Part shown: piece by piece, positions 12,385 to 22,582 of the stretch | Numbering within the stretch: position 1 is the first letter of the stretch | Layout of the letters: each line of letters opens with the position of its first letter | Assembly (NCBI GenBank): GCA_030844895.1 | Contig: JAUTDX010007080.1 | Location: 718,814-782,813, forward strand | Length of the DNA stretch: 64,000 bases | Direction: 5' to 3' | Source: Ambrosia x helenae | Lineage: Eukaryota > Streptophyta > Magnoliopsida > Asterales > Asteraceae | Program-made: the position numbers and the translations under genes | The notes under the pieces: generated by a model | Databases searched by the model: none | Seen by the model: the letters and a program-made list of their open reading frames with translations, nothing else | What the model was told of the DNA's origin: nothing

Positions 12385-12535
12385 TTAAAGATTGCTGGTT
12401 GTGAGGCATCTCTTGACGAGAATGTTTCAGCTTCTAGAGTTTCAAAAGTAAACGAGTCAACTAAGATGGATGGGAGGGGTCAGAGATTATGGGACCATTT
12501 CTCTAATTATGTTAAAGAGATAACATTGTTTGTGT
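12385..12535 (+). pseudogene. ATR: ATR fragment b: duplicated exon segment
   Basis: Encodes LKIAGCEASLDENVSAS and onward through RLWDHFSNYVKEI. About 138 bp is repeated almost identically at 13438-13575. This copy keeps a Gln codon at the site where the other has a stop. It ends in noncoding DNA after AAAGAGATAA. The join to fragment a skips the stretch that separates them in the normal gene, so the junction is a deletion or template switch. Confidence 0.8.
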
Positions 12536-12539
12536 AATC

Positions 12540-13050
12540 ATAATTAACACGTTAATTGTTTATAAAATGCTTAAAAGTGTTTACAGGTTAACCCAATATG
12601 TTCTGACCTTTTTTGACCAATACCGTTATGAAAAAGTCAACCTGTTATGGCCTGTTACTCGCCTGTCCAAATTAGTAGTCAGCATGTCTTCAGATTACTA
12701 ACTCTCTTTCCTCCAATTTGCATGACTCTTTTGTGTCATATTCAGGAAATAAACAAACCTGTGAATCTTTCTAACTTCTTAAACATGTGCACTATGTTTT
12801 AGCAGTTCTTGTCTTCATTATGTGTTTGATAGTGTAACTGCACTACAATTTCATAATTATCTTAGGAAGTTTTTTCTTGTCATTGCTCATTTCAAATAAA
12901 TTAAAAACGTTCATAGCGAACTTCATTGATGACACAGTTTTTTTTCTATAAACCTTATTCAAATGAAATTTTTAGTTTTCTTTTGGTGAGAGTGAGAAAT
13001 TAATTAAATAAACTTTGTTGCTTTATTCACTTTAGTACTTTACTGTTCCT
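12540..13050. other. AT-rich spacer within CACTA-1
   Basis: Intron-like AT-rich DNA between ATR fragments. It ends in a polypyrimidine stretch and TTCACAG at 13058-13064, a good splice acceptor for the next segment. Confidence 0.5.
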
Positions 13051-13064
13051 TTGTTGGTTCACAG

Positions 13065-13330
13065 GCTTTCAAGGGTGCCTCAGATGATAAAAGAAATTGC
13101 AAAAATTTTGACAGGAGATGAGGATCTTCCTGGATTTTTAAGGAATCATTTTGTTGGGCTTCTTAACAGCATTGATCGGAAGATGCTTCACGCAGATGAT
13201 ATTTCGCTTCAAATACAAGGGACAAAACGTATAGAAATGTTGATCAATATGATGGGTTGCCACCTCAGCACGTATTTACCAAAACTTATGGTTCTTCTTA
13301 TGCATGCAATTGATAAATCGCGTGTTCAGA
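13065..13330 (+). pseudogene. ATR: ATR fragment c: UME-domain segment, out of order
   Basis: After the acceptor at 13064 the frame reads SRVPQMIKEIAKILTG, then EDLPGFLRNHFVGLLNSIDR, QGTKRIEMLINMMGCHLSTY and LPKLMVLLMHAIDK, the conserved UME region of ATR. In the intact gene this precedes the segment found here as fragment a, so the order is inverted relative to the gene although both lie on the plus strand. At about 13325-13331 it is fused directly to a downstream ATR segment in another frame. Confidence 0.8.
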
Positions 13331-13975
13331 TGACGATTTAATATTTGAGTTGATCCATAAGCATTTGGCTCGGGCTTTTAGAGTAGCACCTGACACCATA
13401 ATTCAAGACTCGGCTGCTCTAGCTATTCAGGAGATATTAAAGATTGCTGGTTGTGAGGCATCTCTTGACGAGAATGTTTCAGCTTCTAGAGTGTCAAAAG
13501 TAAACGAGTCAACTAAGATGGATGGGAGGGGTTAGAGATTATGGGACCGTTTCTCTAATTATGTTAAAGAGATAATTGCTCCTTGTTTAACCTCGAGGTT
13601 CCAGCTCCCTAGTGTTTCTGATTCTGCTTCTTCTGGTCCTATTTATCGGCCTTCTTTGTCGTTTCGTAGATGGCTCTTCAATTGGGTCAAAAAACTTATC
13701 GTGCATGCAAACGGTTCACGAGCAAGCATTTTTAATGCGTGTCGAGGTATTGTACGACATGATATGAAACCGCAACATATCTGCTACCGTATTTGGTATT
13801 AGATACCGTGTTACATGGTACCGAGGAGGCCCGCCATGGAATAACAGAAGAAATTCTTTCAGTGCTTAATGCTGCAGCTTCTGAGAATAGTTCTGGTCAA
13901 AGTGAAGTTTGCATTCAAGCTATTTTTACTCTTCTCGATAATCTTGGACAGTGGTTTGTCGGGTTTAGCATCTTT
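13331..13975 (+). pseudogene. ATR: ATR fragment d: post-HEAT segment with stop and frameshift
   Basis: Encodes DDDLIFELIHKHLARAF, DTIIQDSAALAIQE and then the second copy of fragment b. A Gln codon is TAG at 13533-13535. Reading continues in the same frame through SFRRWLFNWVKKLI and FNACRGIVRHDMK to about 13770, where a frameshift moves the sequence into the frame of LPYLVLDTVLHGTEEARHG and SEVCIQAIFTLLDNLGQW. All of this is recognisable ATR sequence between the solenoid and the FAT domain. No introns were noticed across these 640 bp. Confidence 0.82.
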
Positions 13976-14019
13976 ACGTAAATCAAAAAGCTTGCAAGAT
14001 CAGCTTCTAACTAATAAAT

Positions 14020-15098
14020 AAAAAAGCTGGAAACTGGGCTGAAGTTTTGACTTCATGTGAACAGGCTTTATAGATGGAATCAACTTCTGTTCAGAGGCAT
14101 TCAGATGTTCTTAATTGTTTGATCAATATGTGTCATCTGCAGGCAGTGGTTACGCATGTTGATGGATTAATATCTGGGATTCCTCAATACAAAAAGACAT
14201 GGTGTATGCAAGGAGTTCAGGCAGCTTGGAGGCTTGGCAGATGGGACTTAACTGATGAATATCTTGATGGTGCTGATGAAGAAGGTTTACTTTGTAGTAG
14301 CTCTGAGAGTAATGCTTCATTCGACATGGATGTTGCCAAGATCCTTAGAGCAATGAGAATGAAAGATCAGTTTTCTGTTGGTGAGAAAATTGCATTATCA
14401 AAACAAGCTCTCATTGCTCCTCTAGCTGCTGCTGGCATGGATTCTTATACACGAGCATACCCTTTTGTTGTCAAGCTTCATGTGCTACAGGAACTTGAGG
14501 ATTTCCACTCTGTTCTTAATGGTGAATCTTTCTTGGAAAAGTCTTGTGTTGGTCAACCAGAATTCTTACAAGTAACTGAAAACTGGGACAATCGGCTCAG
14601 GCTTACCCAACCGTCTCTCTGGACACGCGAACCACTTTTGGCTTTTCGGAGGCTGGTTTTTGGTGCTAGTGGTCTTGGTGCTCAAGTTGGAAACTGTTGG
14701 ATACAATATGCAAAACTATGTCGTTCGGCTGGTCACTATGAGACGGCTAACCGAGCCATTTTGGAAGCCAGGGCATCAGGTGCAGCTAATGTTCACATGG
14801 AAAAGGCTAAGCTTCTATGGAGTACCAGGCGGTCTGATGGTGCTATAGCAGAGTTGCAACAATCACTAATAAACATGCCTGTTGAAGTGATTGGCTCTGC
14901 CGCAATGTCATCAATTACTAGCCTCTCATTGGTTCCTATAAACCAACCAGCTTTACCGTGCAACACTCAAACATCCAATGAGAATCGTGATGTTGCGAAA
15001 ACACTTTTGCTATATTCGAGATGGATTCATTATACTGGGCTGAAACAGAAGGAAGATGTGATTGGTCTTTTTGCTAGGGTGAGAGAACTAAGACTAGG
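14020..15098 (+). pseudogene. ATR: ATR fragment e: FAT-domain segment (open ORF)
   Basis: After AGNWAEVLTSCEQAL and a stop (14071-14073) an open frame of 353 codons runs from 14074. Phrases such as VQAAWRLGRWDLTDEYL, LWTREPLLAFRRLVFGASG, CWIQYAKLCRSAGHYETANR and KLLWSTRRSDGAIAELQQ belong to the FAT domain of ATR. Exon sequence appears to stop at 15098 with a plausible donor (G/GTATGC); the remaining codons to 15135 read intron. The kinase and FATC domains are absent from the window. If expressed as protein it would be a FAT-only ATR piece. Confidence 0.85.
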
Positions 15099-15474
15099 TA
15101 TGCATTCCCATCTCTACTCTTACACAGTTTCATAGTTGGGTAAATTATTTTCAAGTTTTTAGAATTTAGGGGTGTTTACGCCTTTTCGGTAGGTTACCAA
15201 ACATATAGGTTCGTTATTAGCAACACAGAAAACAACCTGTTTTTGGGTCAGTTGCCTGTTTTTAATCATTGATGTTCCAATCTCACTCAAATTCTTATAA
15301 AAAAAAAGAAAATTAATAAAGATAAAGCCAGAATCAAATGTCATCTAAAACACCTTTGCATTTATGTATTTTACATAATCATTTCTTTTTATATATAACA
15401 AATAATGAAGAATGATATTTACTAAAATATTTCTCTTTCTCTTGTCCAATTTAACATAAAGATGCTTACAGGTG

Positions 15475-15600
15475 TTATTTGAAGAGACAAGGGAAAAATG
15501 GCATCGAATTACGGGGATGAAGACATGGATGCCGTTCGCGAAGAATGGTCAGGCTACGCCGCAACATTTATTTTCAAATGATCCAAACTTTTTTGTTTGA
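15475..15600 (+). other. Possible terminal exon in CACTA-1, unknown protein
   Basis: After an acceptor TTACAG (15469-15474) an open frame of about 41 codons reads VLFEETREKWHRITGMKTW and ends at TGA (15598-15600). It does not look like ATR. It could be a host exon captured separately or a leftover of the element's own gene. It lies about 370 bp past the donor at 15098. Confidence 0.4.
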
Positions 15601-16039
15601 AGGCAATGTAATGTCGATACAATATTTTTGTAAACGTTAAACGTCTCGGATTATATAATGAAATGATGTTTTTGTTATTAGTTTGCTAATTATTTTGCAT
15701 ATAATAAAATAGCTATAAATCCAGGAGGGTAAATATGTAATTTTACAGGAATTTTTTTTTAAATTAATAAATTTATGACACGCAAAAGAACGTCATAAAA
15801 TTATGTCATAATATGTGTTGAAAAAATGTCAACAAAAACTGTCATAAAAAAGTGTCATTAAAAAGTGTCATAACGTATGTCACTAAATGCTGTCATAAAT
15901 GTGTGTCATAAACAGATGACACGCAAAAATATGTCATATTAAATTTATGACACCGCCATCCTTGACGTTTTTTTTCTTGTCATCAGACCCCTTTCTTGAC
16001 ATGCATTGCGTGTCAAGAAAGGCCTTTTTTCTAGTAGTG

Positions 16040-16200
16040 CACTAAACTAAGTTGCAACAATTCAAACACTTATCACGTCTCTCTAATCCCTCGCATTTAA
16101 TCATTGCATGTTTATGGCATTCTAATCACTCCTATAACCTTAAACCTAACCTAATATAAAACCTAATCAACTAAACAATCACTTGTAATAATAATTCAAC
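16040..16200. repeat. H1 minisatellite resumed after CACTA-1
   Basis: A further unit of the array seen at 10385-10868, with the same phrases (TTGCATGTTTATGG, CTCCTATAACC, CTAAACAATCACTT). The interruption at 10869-16039 dates CACTA-1 as younger than the array. More units lie at 17040-17270. Confidence 0.7.
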
Positions 16201-16737
16201 ACAAGTGTATTCTTTTAATAAAACCTGAACAGTCAACAACTAAAATGGTTTAACTGTACTATGCTTACTAAACCAACCAATGAACAAAAAAGTGTGACAT
16301 ATTTATGAGTAGTTAGAAGAATACAGTTAACAATTGATAAACAACTTAATAGTACTATGTTAAATCCAACCAATGAACAACTATAATGGTTTCATGTTAT
16401 AGTTAGACAAAAGAATATAGATACACAATTGATATGAAATCAAATCTTAAACTAATTTTCAAGTGCCAAAAAAATTAGCCCATGTGATATGTACTCAAAA
16501 GGAACAAAGATGTCATATTGGTATTAAAAGTCTTAGATCTTAATACATAGCAGGGGACAATTGTTTGATCATCATCTGAGATATTTAACCATCAATTTAT
16601 GCACAACAGTGAAGACAAATTAAAGTATATTATGAGCTTTAGAAGAATTAATAAAAACACTAACCTTGTATGCTTCCTATTGGATATCGTTGTATGAAGT
16701 CAAAAGGAAAAAAAAATATTGAGCAATTGAGGAAAAA

Positions 16738-16800
16738 AAACACTAACCTTGAGTTCGCTCTAACCAATTGCGCTACTCTGTCTGTCTTTAACACGCACTC
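16738..16800 (-). repeat. tRNA-like 5' half
   Basis: The minus strand contains AGTAGCGCAATTGGTTAGAG, an A-box and D-arm sequence like that of elongator tRNAs, followed by ACTCAAGG. No T arm or complete acceptor stem follows, so it is a tRNA fragment or SINE head. Confidence 0.4.
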
Positions 16801-17039
16801 CAAGAAACAAACAAACAAATGCTTGATCTTTCTGTTGTTTTCAATTAGGTTTTTGAGAGATGGAAACGATAATAACAAAGATTTTTAGGGTTTAGGGTGA
16901 GATGATAGAGATTATATATGATGATAGGTAGGGTTTTATCTGATTTAATTTTATTTAAAAAACAAAAATAAATTTTTTTTTAAAAAGAATGCATCACATG
17001 TGGCACATTCAAGGGGGCTAAGGCTACCATTGAATGCTA

Positions 17040-17270
17040 ACCTTAACAATATCTCAATCATTGCATATCTATAATATTCTAATCAATAATAACTTATATT
17101 TCCAAACCTAAAACCTAATCAATAATCAGCTAAACAATCGCTTAAATAAGCTGCAACTATTCAAAAACTCATCACATTTAATGACTCATATAATTCCTAA
17201 CTTAATCAACTAAACAATCACTTAAGTTGGAATTTGTAATCATTCAAAAACTTATCACATCTCTGTAAAC
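17040..17270. repeat. H1 minisatellite, last units
   Basis: Two more diverged units with ATTGCATATCTATA, CTAAACAATCGCTTAA and CATTCAAAAACTTATCACATCTCTG phrases. The stretch 17271-17690 next to it is AT-rich with a (TAA)n run at 17501-17523 and leader-like DNA at 17540-17640, but no gene I can name. Confidence 0.6.
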
Positions 17271-17694
17271 AGATGATGATTTAATAATTTTATCTATAAA
17301 TGATGATGCATATATTCTATTTGCTTACGTGTTATCAATAAAGTGGTAACGCGTAATGACAACAATGATGTTACTTACTTGTTAGGGTCGTGGATGGCCA
17401 TTGGTGAATACAATAATATGTGTAAGTTAACAGGTATTAAAACGATCAACAAAAATACATCTAAATGAACATTACAACAACACACAAAACAATGATTAAT
17501 AATAATAATAATAATAATAATAAAAGGAGATTTTGAAATTACCTGTACAGATCGAGAGGGTTTGATTGATCGAAGAGGTTGAACGGCGACGAAAAAGTGG
17601 GGTTGGAAATAAACCTAAAAAAGAATATAATAATTGTTATAAAAAACCCTAAAACATAACACCATGCTAGACGTTGTGGGTGGCAAGAAAAAGA

Positions 17695-18010
17695 CAGCAG
17701 GAAAATTCAATGACCGGAGCAAAACAATAAAACGATGAGGAGAAACATGACAAGAAGGTAGACCCATAACAACCACGTCACGCAACAACACGCGCTATAA
17801 GGCCAGCGAGTGAGACGATCATGAGGAAGACTCCAAGTGCGATGACGGGTTTGTCGAGGAAGCGTTCGCATTCGGAGGTGCCTTGATGGGCAAGCCAGAT
17901 GCCGCCATGAAAGTTGCTATTGAGGTTATTAGTTTTAGGGTGGAGTTGGTTTTGGAGGTGGGGGAGATTTGGTGGAAGCTTTTTAGGGTTTTGGGGGAGA
18001 ATGATGAATA
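17695..18010 (-). pseudogene. Tetraspanin gene fragment captured in Helitron H1
   Basis: The minus strand reads GGIWLAHQGTSECERFLDKP, then VIALGVFLMIVSLAGLI, and after a 1-2 nt frameshift near 17795 continues ACCCVTWLLWVYLLVMFLLI. This is the first extracellular loop, TM2 and start of TM3 of plant TETRASPANIN proteins. The N-terminal part (18010-17900) is frame-disrupted. Tetraspanins organise plasma-membrane microdomains and extracellular vesicles. TM1, the large CCG-containing loop and TM4 are not present, so it cannot encode a working protein. Confidence 0.75.
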
Positions 18011-18266
18011 TATACATAACGAAAAAAATTCAAAAATAATAAAATCCTCACCTCATTATGCCACGTGGCACATTCAATGGGGGGGGGGGGTTGAGGCCTC
18101 CATTGCACGCCACGTCAGCATATGCATTTTCTTTTATATATACTAGATATTTGCCCGCGTTGACACGCAGTTCAACAACGTACGATTATTTGGAGTAGTA
18201 TAACGTATAAGAAAAATAAAGTAGAAACATTTTATTAAAATTTAAAAGCAACGAATACACATCTAT

Positions 18267-18434
18267 TCAAATATCGCTGAAAATTTCCTTATAAACCACA
18301 TTTTTTGTTTTAGTCATCACTTTCCCACCAGCATCAAGTATAAGTAACTTCACGCCTGCCCTGCTTTTAACTCTTGACAATGCGACAGAAAGCTGGCCAT
18401 GTGAGAATACAGGGTTTCTTAAATACAATCCAAC
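18267..18434 (-). pseudogene. Helitron PIF1-like helicase, last exon
   Basis: After an acceptor TTCAG (18439-18435) the minus strand reads VGLYLRNPVFSHGQLSVALS, then RVKSRAGVKLLILDAGGK and ends VYKEIFSDI with a stop at 18269-18267. The phrase HGQL(Y/S)VALSRV is the conserved motif VI region of PIF1 helicases encoded by plant Helitrons. The exon ends 121 bp from the Helitron 3' terminus, as expected for an autonomous ancestor. The rest of the helicase and the HUH Rep domain were not found upstream. Confidence 0.85.
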
Positions 18435-19309
18435 CTGAATAAAGCGACTTAAATGGTATGTGTTAAAAATAGACTTATGGCATATTCAACAATAAGAAAG
18501 TAATAAAAATGAAAATAAGAAACTAACTAACACCTAAATTTCAAAATTTAATTTGACACGTCTGAGAAGATGAGCATTACCCATATCGACCCGCTAAAAA
18601 AGCTTCGAGCATATTTTATTCTATTTGACACATTTGAAAAGGCAAACATTACCCAAATCGACCCGTTAAGAAAAGGGAAGATTGCCCCAATTCACCTATG
18701 GCCTATGTATAACTAAAAGGAACATCAATCTAATCAAAACACCATAAACACACTGTTGGCGACTTTTACCCTATTTGACCCATTGGAAAAGTTGAACATT
18801 ACCCAAATCGACCGATTTATAAGTAAACAAACATGAACCTACACCACTAAAACAACATTTTAACCGACTATTACCTTATTTGACCCGTTTATAGGAAGGA
18901 ACATTATCTAAAGTGACCCATGTATCATATCAAGGAGCATTACTCAATAATTTTAACCGACTATTACCTTATAGATGCTATTTATACGCTAAAAATAGTA
19001 ATGTGACAAATCAAATAATTCAGCATTTATTTTGTGTTTAAATGTCATTAATTTTAAAAACTGGATTTTTTTTTTTAAATTTTGAGTTTGAATGTTTAAA
19101 AATAAATTTATAAATGTATTTATATATGATTAATAATTTTATGTTTAAAGATTATTAATTAAATAGTAATCATAATTATTAACATTAGATGTTTCCAATA
19201 TTGTGTAACTAACGTTAAATGCTAATTATACGCTCCATATTTGTGAAATAGTTGCTAACCCCACATTGTGTAAATCTTCTTCCACATTTTGCTTCCCGGA
19301 CTACTCCAC
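18435..19309. other. Former helicase intron region in H2
   Basis: AT-rich DNA with loosely repeated phrases such as ACCCAAATCGACCCGTTAAG and TTTGACCCGTTTGAAAA. No exon recognised. Confidence 0.45.
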
Positions 19310-20730
19310 AGCCGGGTGTTTAATAACTTTTCTAAACACTATAATCCATAATTTTTATTTTTTTTAAAAATAAAAACATTTAATAACTATTCTATTTTTA
19401 AAATTAAAAAAAAAGTCATTATTGTTTTTATAAATGTTTTTTTATTTTTTAAAAATCGAAATCATTCATTAATGTTTGGGTCAACGTGTTTAATAACTTT
19501 CCTAAACACTGTAATCTAGATTTTTAATTTTCTTAAAATAAAAAAAATTTAATGACTATTCTATTTTTAAAATTCAAAAAAGAGTCATTAATGTTTTTAT
19601 AAATTTTTTTATTTTACATCAACGAAAATTATTCATTAATGTTTCGGTCAAAGTGTTTAATAATTTTCCTAAACACTATAATCCAGATTTTTAATTTTTT
19701 TTAAATAAAAAACATTTAATGACTATTCTATTTTTAAAATTCAAAAAAAAGTCATGTTTTTATAAAAGAATTAATTTTTAAAAATCGAAAATCATTCATT
19801 AATGTTTCGGTCAACGTGTTTAATAACTTTCCTAAACAATATAATCCACATTTTTTGTTTTTTTTAAAATAAAAAACATTTAATAACTATTCTATTTTTA
19901 AAATTCAAAAAAGAGTTATTAATGTTTTTATAAAAAAATTTATTTTTTAAAAATCGAAATCATTCATTAATGTTTGGGTCAACGTGTTTAATAACTTTCC
20001 TAAACACTGTAATCCATATTTTTAATTTTCTTAAAATAAAAAACATTTAATGACTATTCTATTTTTAAAATTCAAAAAAGAGTCATTAATGTTTTTATAA
20101 AATTTTTTATTTTTTAATAGTCGAAAATTATTCATTAATGTTTCGGTCAAAGTGTTTAATAACTTTTGTGAACACTATGATCCAGATTTTTAATTTTTTT
20201 TAAAATAAAAAACATTTAATGACTATTCTATTTTTAAAATTCAAAAAAGAGTCATGTTTTTATAAAAGAATTTATTTTTTAAAAATCGAAAATCATTCAT
20301 TAATGTTTCGGTCAACGTGTTTAATAACTTTCCTAAACACTATAATCCAAATTTTTACTTTTTTTAAAATAAAAAAACATTTAATGACTATTCTATTTTT
20401 AAAAGTCAAAAAAGAGTTATTAATGTTTTTATAAAAATAAATATTTTTTAAAATCGAAAATCATTCATTAATGTTTCGGTCAAAGTGTTTAATAACTTTC
20501 CTAAACACTATAATCCAGATTTTTAATTTTTTTAAAATAAAAAACATTTAATGACTATTCTATTTTTAAAATTCAAAAAATAGTCATTAATGTTTTTATA
20601 AAAAAATAATTTTTTAAAAATCGAAAATCATTCATTAATGTTTCGGTCAAAGTGTTTAATAACTTGCGTAACATTGTAATCCCGATTTTTATTTTTTTTT
20701 TTAAAATAAAAAACATTTAAATTATACTAA
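19310..20730. repeat. 167-bp tandem array, about nine copies
   Basis: The phrase GTGTTTAATAAC (with small variants) starts at about 19316, 19486, 19653, 19816, 19984, 20152, 20317, 20485 and 20652, giving periods of 163-170 bp. Each unit also carries CTAAACACTATAATCC, AAAACATTTAATGACTATTC and TCATTAATGTTTCGGTCAA. It is very AT-rich and noncoding. The array lies wholly inside Helitron H2. Confidence 0.93.
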
Positions 20731-21175
20731 ATTTAGGAAGTGAGTAATTTGAATGTAATAAGGAAATTTAATGAGTTCCTAATTTACGTCAGTTTCCTTT
20801 CTCATTCTCATTTTTTTGCTCTTTTTTTAAAAAAAGAAGTAAAAAGACTAAAACGTGAAAACGTGACATATCTTCAATTTATCAATATCTCTATCATACA
20901 AAGCATGAACATAAAAAACAGCCTTGGAATATGACACATTTAACAAATTGCCACTAACGCCGTTTTAACAACACCTTTTAAAAACGACCCAAATTGAAGA
21001 CTTTGTTTTCCAAACCATTTTTTCTTTATAAATTTACGCATAAATCCAAAAACAATACATTATTATTATCTATAACTGAACCTAATAATCGTTTTAGAGG
21101 TAAATTGAATGTAATTCATAACATGAGCATGGGAAATATTGATGAACAACTAAATAAAGAAGATTAGAAACTCTT

Positions 21176-21222
21176 ACCGTGAGGTGAACCGTCTCTGGGA
21201 TTGAAGCTAATAATTGCCCGTC
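21176..21222 (-). other. Isolated cryptic exon
   Basis: The minus strand has acceptor TATACAG, a 45-nt open segment reading DGQLLASIPETVHLT, and donor GTAAGAG. The splice sites are good, but the protein was not recognised. It may be another captured exon in H2. Flanks (20731-21175 and 21223-21540) show nothing else. Confidence 0.35.
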
Positions 21223-21540
21223 CTGTATATCGAGATGAAAAAAACTCGTGTATTAAAAGCCGCCTAATAGCAAAACAATTCACAAGAACAACAGATGTAA
21301 AAGGTGGCGTATAATAATCATCGACCAACGTAAAAACTGAAAAATATTAATAATACCGCCGCCACCGTTCACCCCCTAGATGTACAACACAAGACCAAAA
21401 CGTGAACCATTCTGCAGTGATAAACAAATAATATCCATTATTATTAATGATGATAACATAGATGAAAAAAATAAACTAATATGATGAAGTAAAACCTGAA
21501 CTATCAAAAAAAAAAATCATTGCTTTATTTATCTAGGAGA

Positions 21541-21613
21541 GAAAAGCGGCCTAGGGTCGCTTCTAGGAATTTCATCGCCTAGGCGCCCTAGGCGAGCGCT
21601 TTTGACAACTATG
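21541..21613. mobile_element. hAT right-end remnant
   Basis: A cluster of GCCTAGGCG-type repeats ends in CGCTTTTGACAACTATG, resembling the right end of hAT element 1. No left end or 8-bp duplication was found, so this is a one-ended relic. Confidence 0.4.
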
Positions 21614-21725
21614 CTACTAAGAGTTCCTACATTCCAAGAGGCAACACGCAACCTATACCCTCTATCCATTCCCTTGCCTACACCTCTCTTCCTTGGACAC
21701 GATCTCAAGTAACCATCACGACTCC
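21614..21725 (-). pseudogene. LINE (RTE-like) endonuclease start fragment
   Basis: The minus strand reads a basic leader and then RLRVASWNVGTLSS. This matches the opening of the endonuclease domain of RTE-type LINE proteins, where WNVGTL is conserved. Only about 35 codons remain before the hAT-like end at 21613. The Asn is the usual active-site residue of that motif. No RT domain is nearby. Confidence 0.55.
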
Positions 21726-22400
21726 TATCTTCTATGGTTGCAACGAATCACCCAATCAGTCAGATTAAACACACAAACACCTAAAAACGTCAGTGACACC
21801 CAAACACTACAATATATAAAAACTATGTATGTTAAATAAAAATAAAAATGTAAAAATGTTTAGGATCGAGTGCACCTGGGTTATGGTTAAGGAACTGTCG
21901 CCGGAAAAACTTGTGAAGGACGATCTGGTAAAGAATAATGACCGTTTATTGTGTACGGAAAGGAGAGGCGATGCTGACCGTTTTGAAAATAGATTTTGAC
22001 CGTTGTGAACGGTAAACTTGAAATATAAATACTCAACCTCAAGGAAGAAGAACGATTGGGTAATTTATTTGGAATATCAACGATTGAAAAATCCAAAGAA
22101 CAAAATTGAAAAATTATGAAAAAGTTGTGGTATTATTGAATCTATACGTAATTTTAATCTCCTCTGTTTTATATAATCTCCCTTCAAAAATAAAAATAGA
22201 AATCAAGATTATAATAAGAACAGGAACCAATTGAACGATATGAAGATCAATATTTTGAAACTTAGGTAATATGAAATGGATTATCAGATCTAAACAATAA
22301 CAAAAAGAAAATTAGGAAGCTAAAAACTTAAAAGAAAAGGAATTACACATGAATAAAAACTCATGTTTATTTGTATCATTTAAATATAGTAAATTATTAA
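21726..22400. other. Intergenic within H2
   Basis: No gene was recognised. The minus ORF at 21887-22096 has no family motif. Confidence 0.4.
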
Positions 22401-22406
22401 CCATAC

Positions 22407-22504
22407 CCAAAAGCCACAATAGCCATTTACAACTTGTGTCTTGGCGAAAATCTAATCATCCAAAACAGAGGTCCGTAATTTATTGTTTAACCCTGCATGG
22501 TATG
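22407..22504 (-). pseudogene. RecQ-like helicase fragment, second captured exon
   Basis: After acceptor TTTCAG the minus strand reads AYHAGLNNKLRTSVLDDW and then TQVV, the RecA-like domain 2 region of RecQ helicases just before motif V. A one-base insertion follows, so the conserved VATVAFG is out of frame. Donor GTATGG at 22406-22401. Joined to the neighbouring exon through a 78-bp intron. Confidence 0.75.
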
Positions 22505-22582
22505 CTGAAAGCAAATCAAGAAAACAAATATGTTTGTGAGGACACCTCAAGATTTAGTCAAAGAGAGATGAAAACATAGTAC

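Larger units (their letters stand above)
10869..16039 (+). mobile_element. CACTA element 1 (5171 bp) carrying ATR gene pieces
   Basis: Termini are CACTACTAGAAAA on the left and TTTTCTAGTAGTG on the right, flanked by the 3-bp duplication CAC (10866-10868 and 16040-16042), typical of CACTA (En/Spm) elements. Both subterminal zones (10890-11060 and 15770-16020) are packed with TGTCAT/ATGACA motifs in both orientations, as expected for transposase binding sites. The inside holds no recognisable transposase. It carries about 2.7 kb of ATR-derived coding DNA on the plus strand plus AT-rich filler. Mobility would depend on an autonomous relative. Confidence 0.92.
9650..18147 (-). mobile_element. Helitron H1 (minus strand), hosts CACTA-1
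   Basis: On the minus strand the 3' end is a perfect hairpin (9661-9679, arms CCCCGGGA/TCCCGGGG) followed by CTAG at 9653-9650 and a T. The probable 5' region is near 18050-18147: the minus strand starts TCTAGTATATATAAAAG and soon carries GACGTGGC, like the 5' start of H2. The exact 5' base is uncertain because H2 ends at the same spot. Inside are a degenerate minisatellite, CACTA-1, a tRNA-like segment and a tetraspanin fragment. Plant Helitrons often pick up host gene pieces. Confidence 0.55.

Noticed and set aside
10869..16039. ATR segment as a functional ATR gene
   Set aside because: No kinase or FATC domain, stops, frameshifts, shuffled order, and enclosed by CACTA ends.
16660..16888. 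Overlapping ORFs at a tRNA-like sequence
   Set aside because: The peptide with VAQLVRANS is a known pattern from translating tRNA D-arm DNA, so the signal is the tRNA-like element.
17346..18146. CRISPR-like or operon-type organisation of repeats
   Set aside because: The repeats are diverged minisatellite units without unique spacers, and the genome is a plant's.
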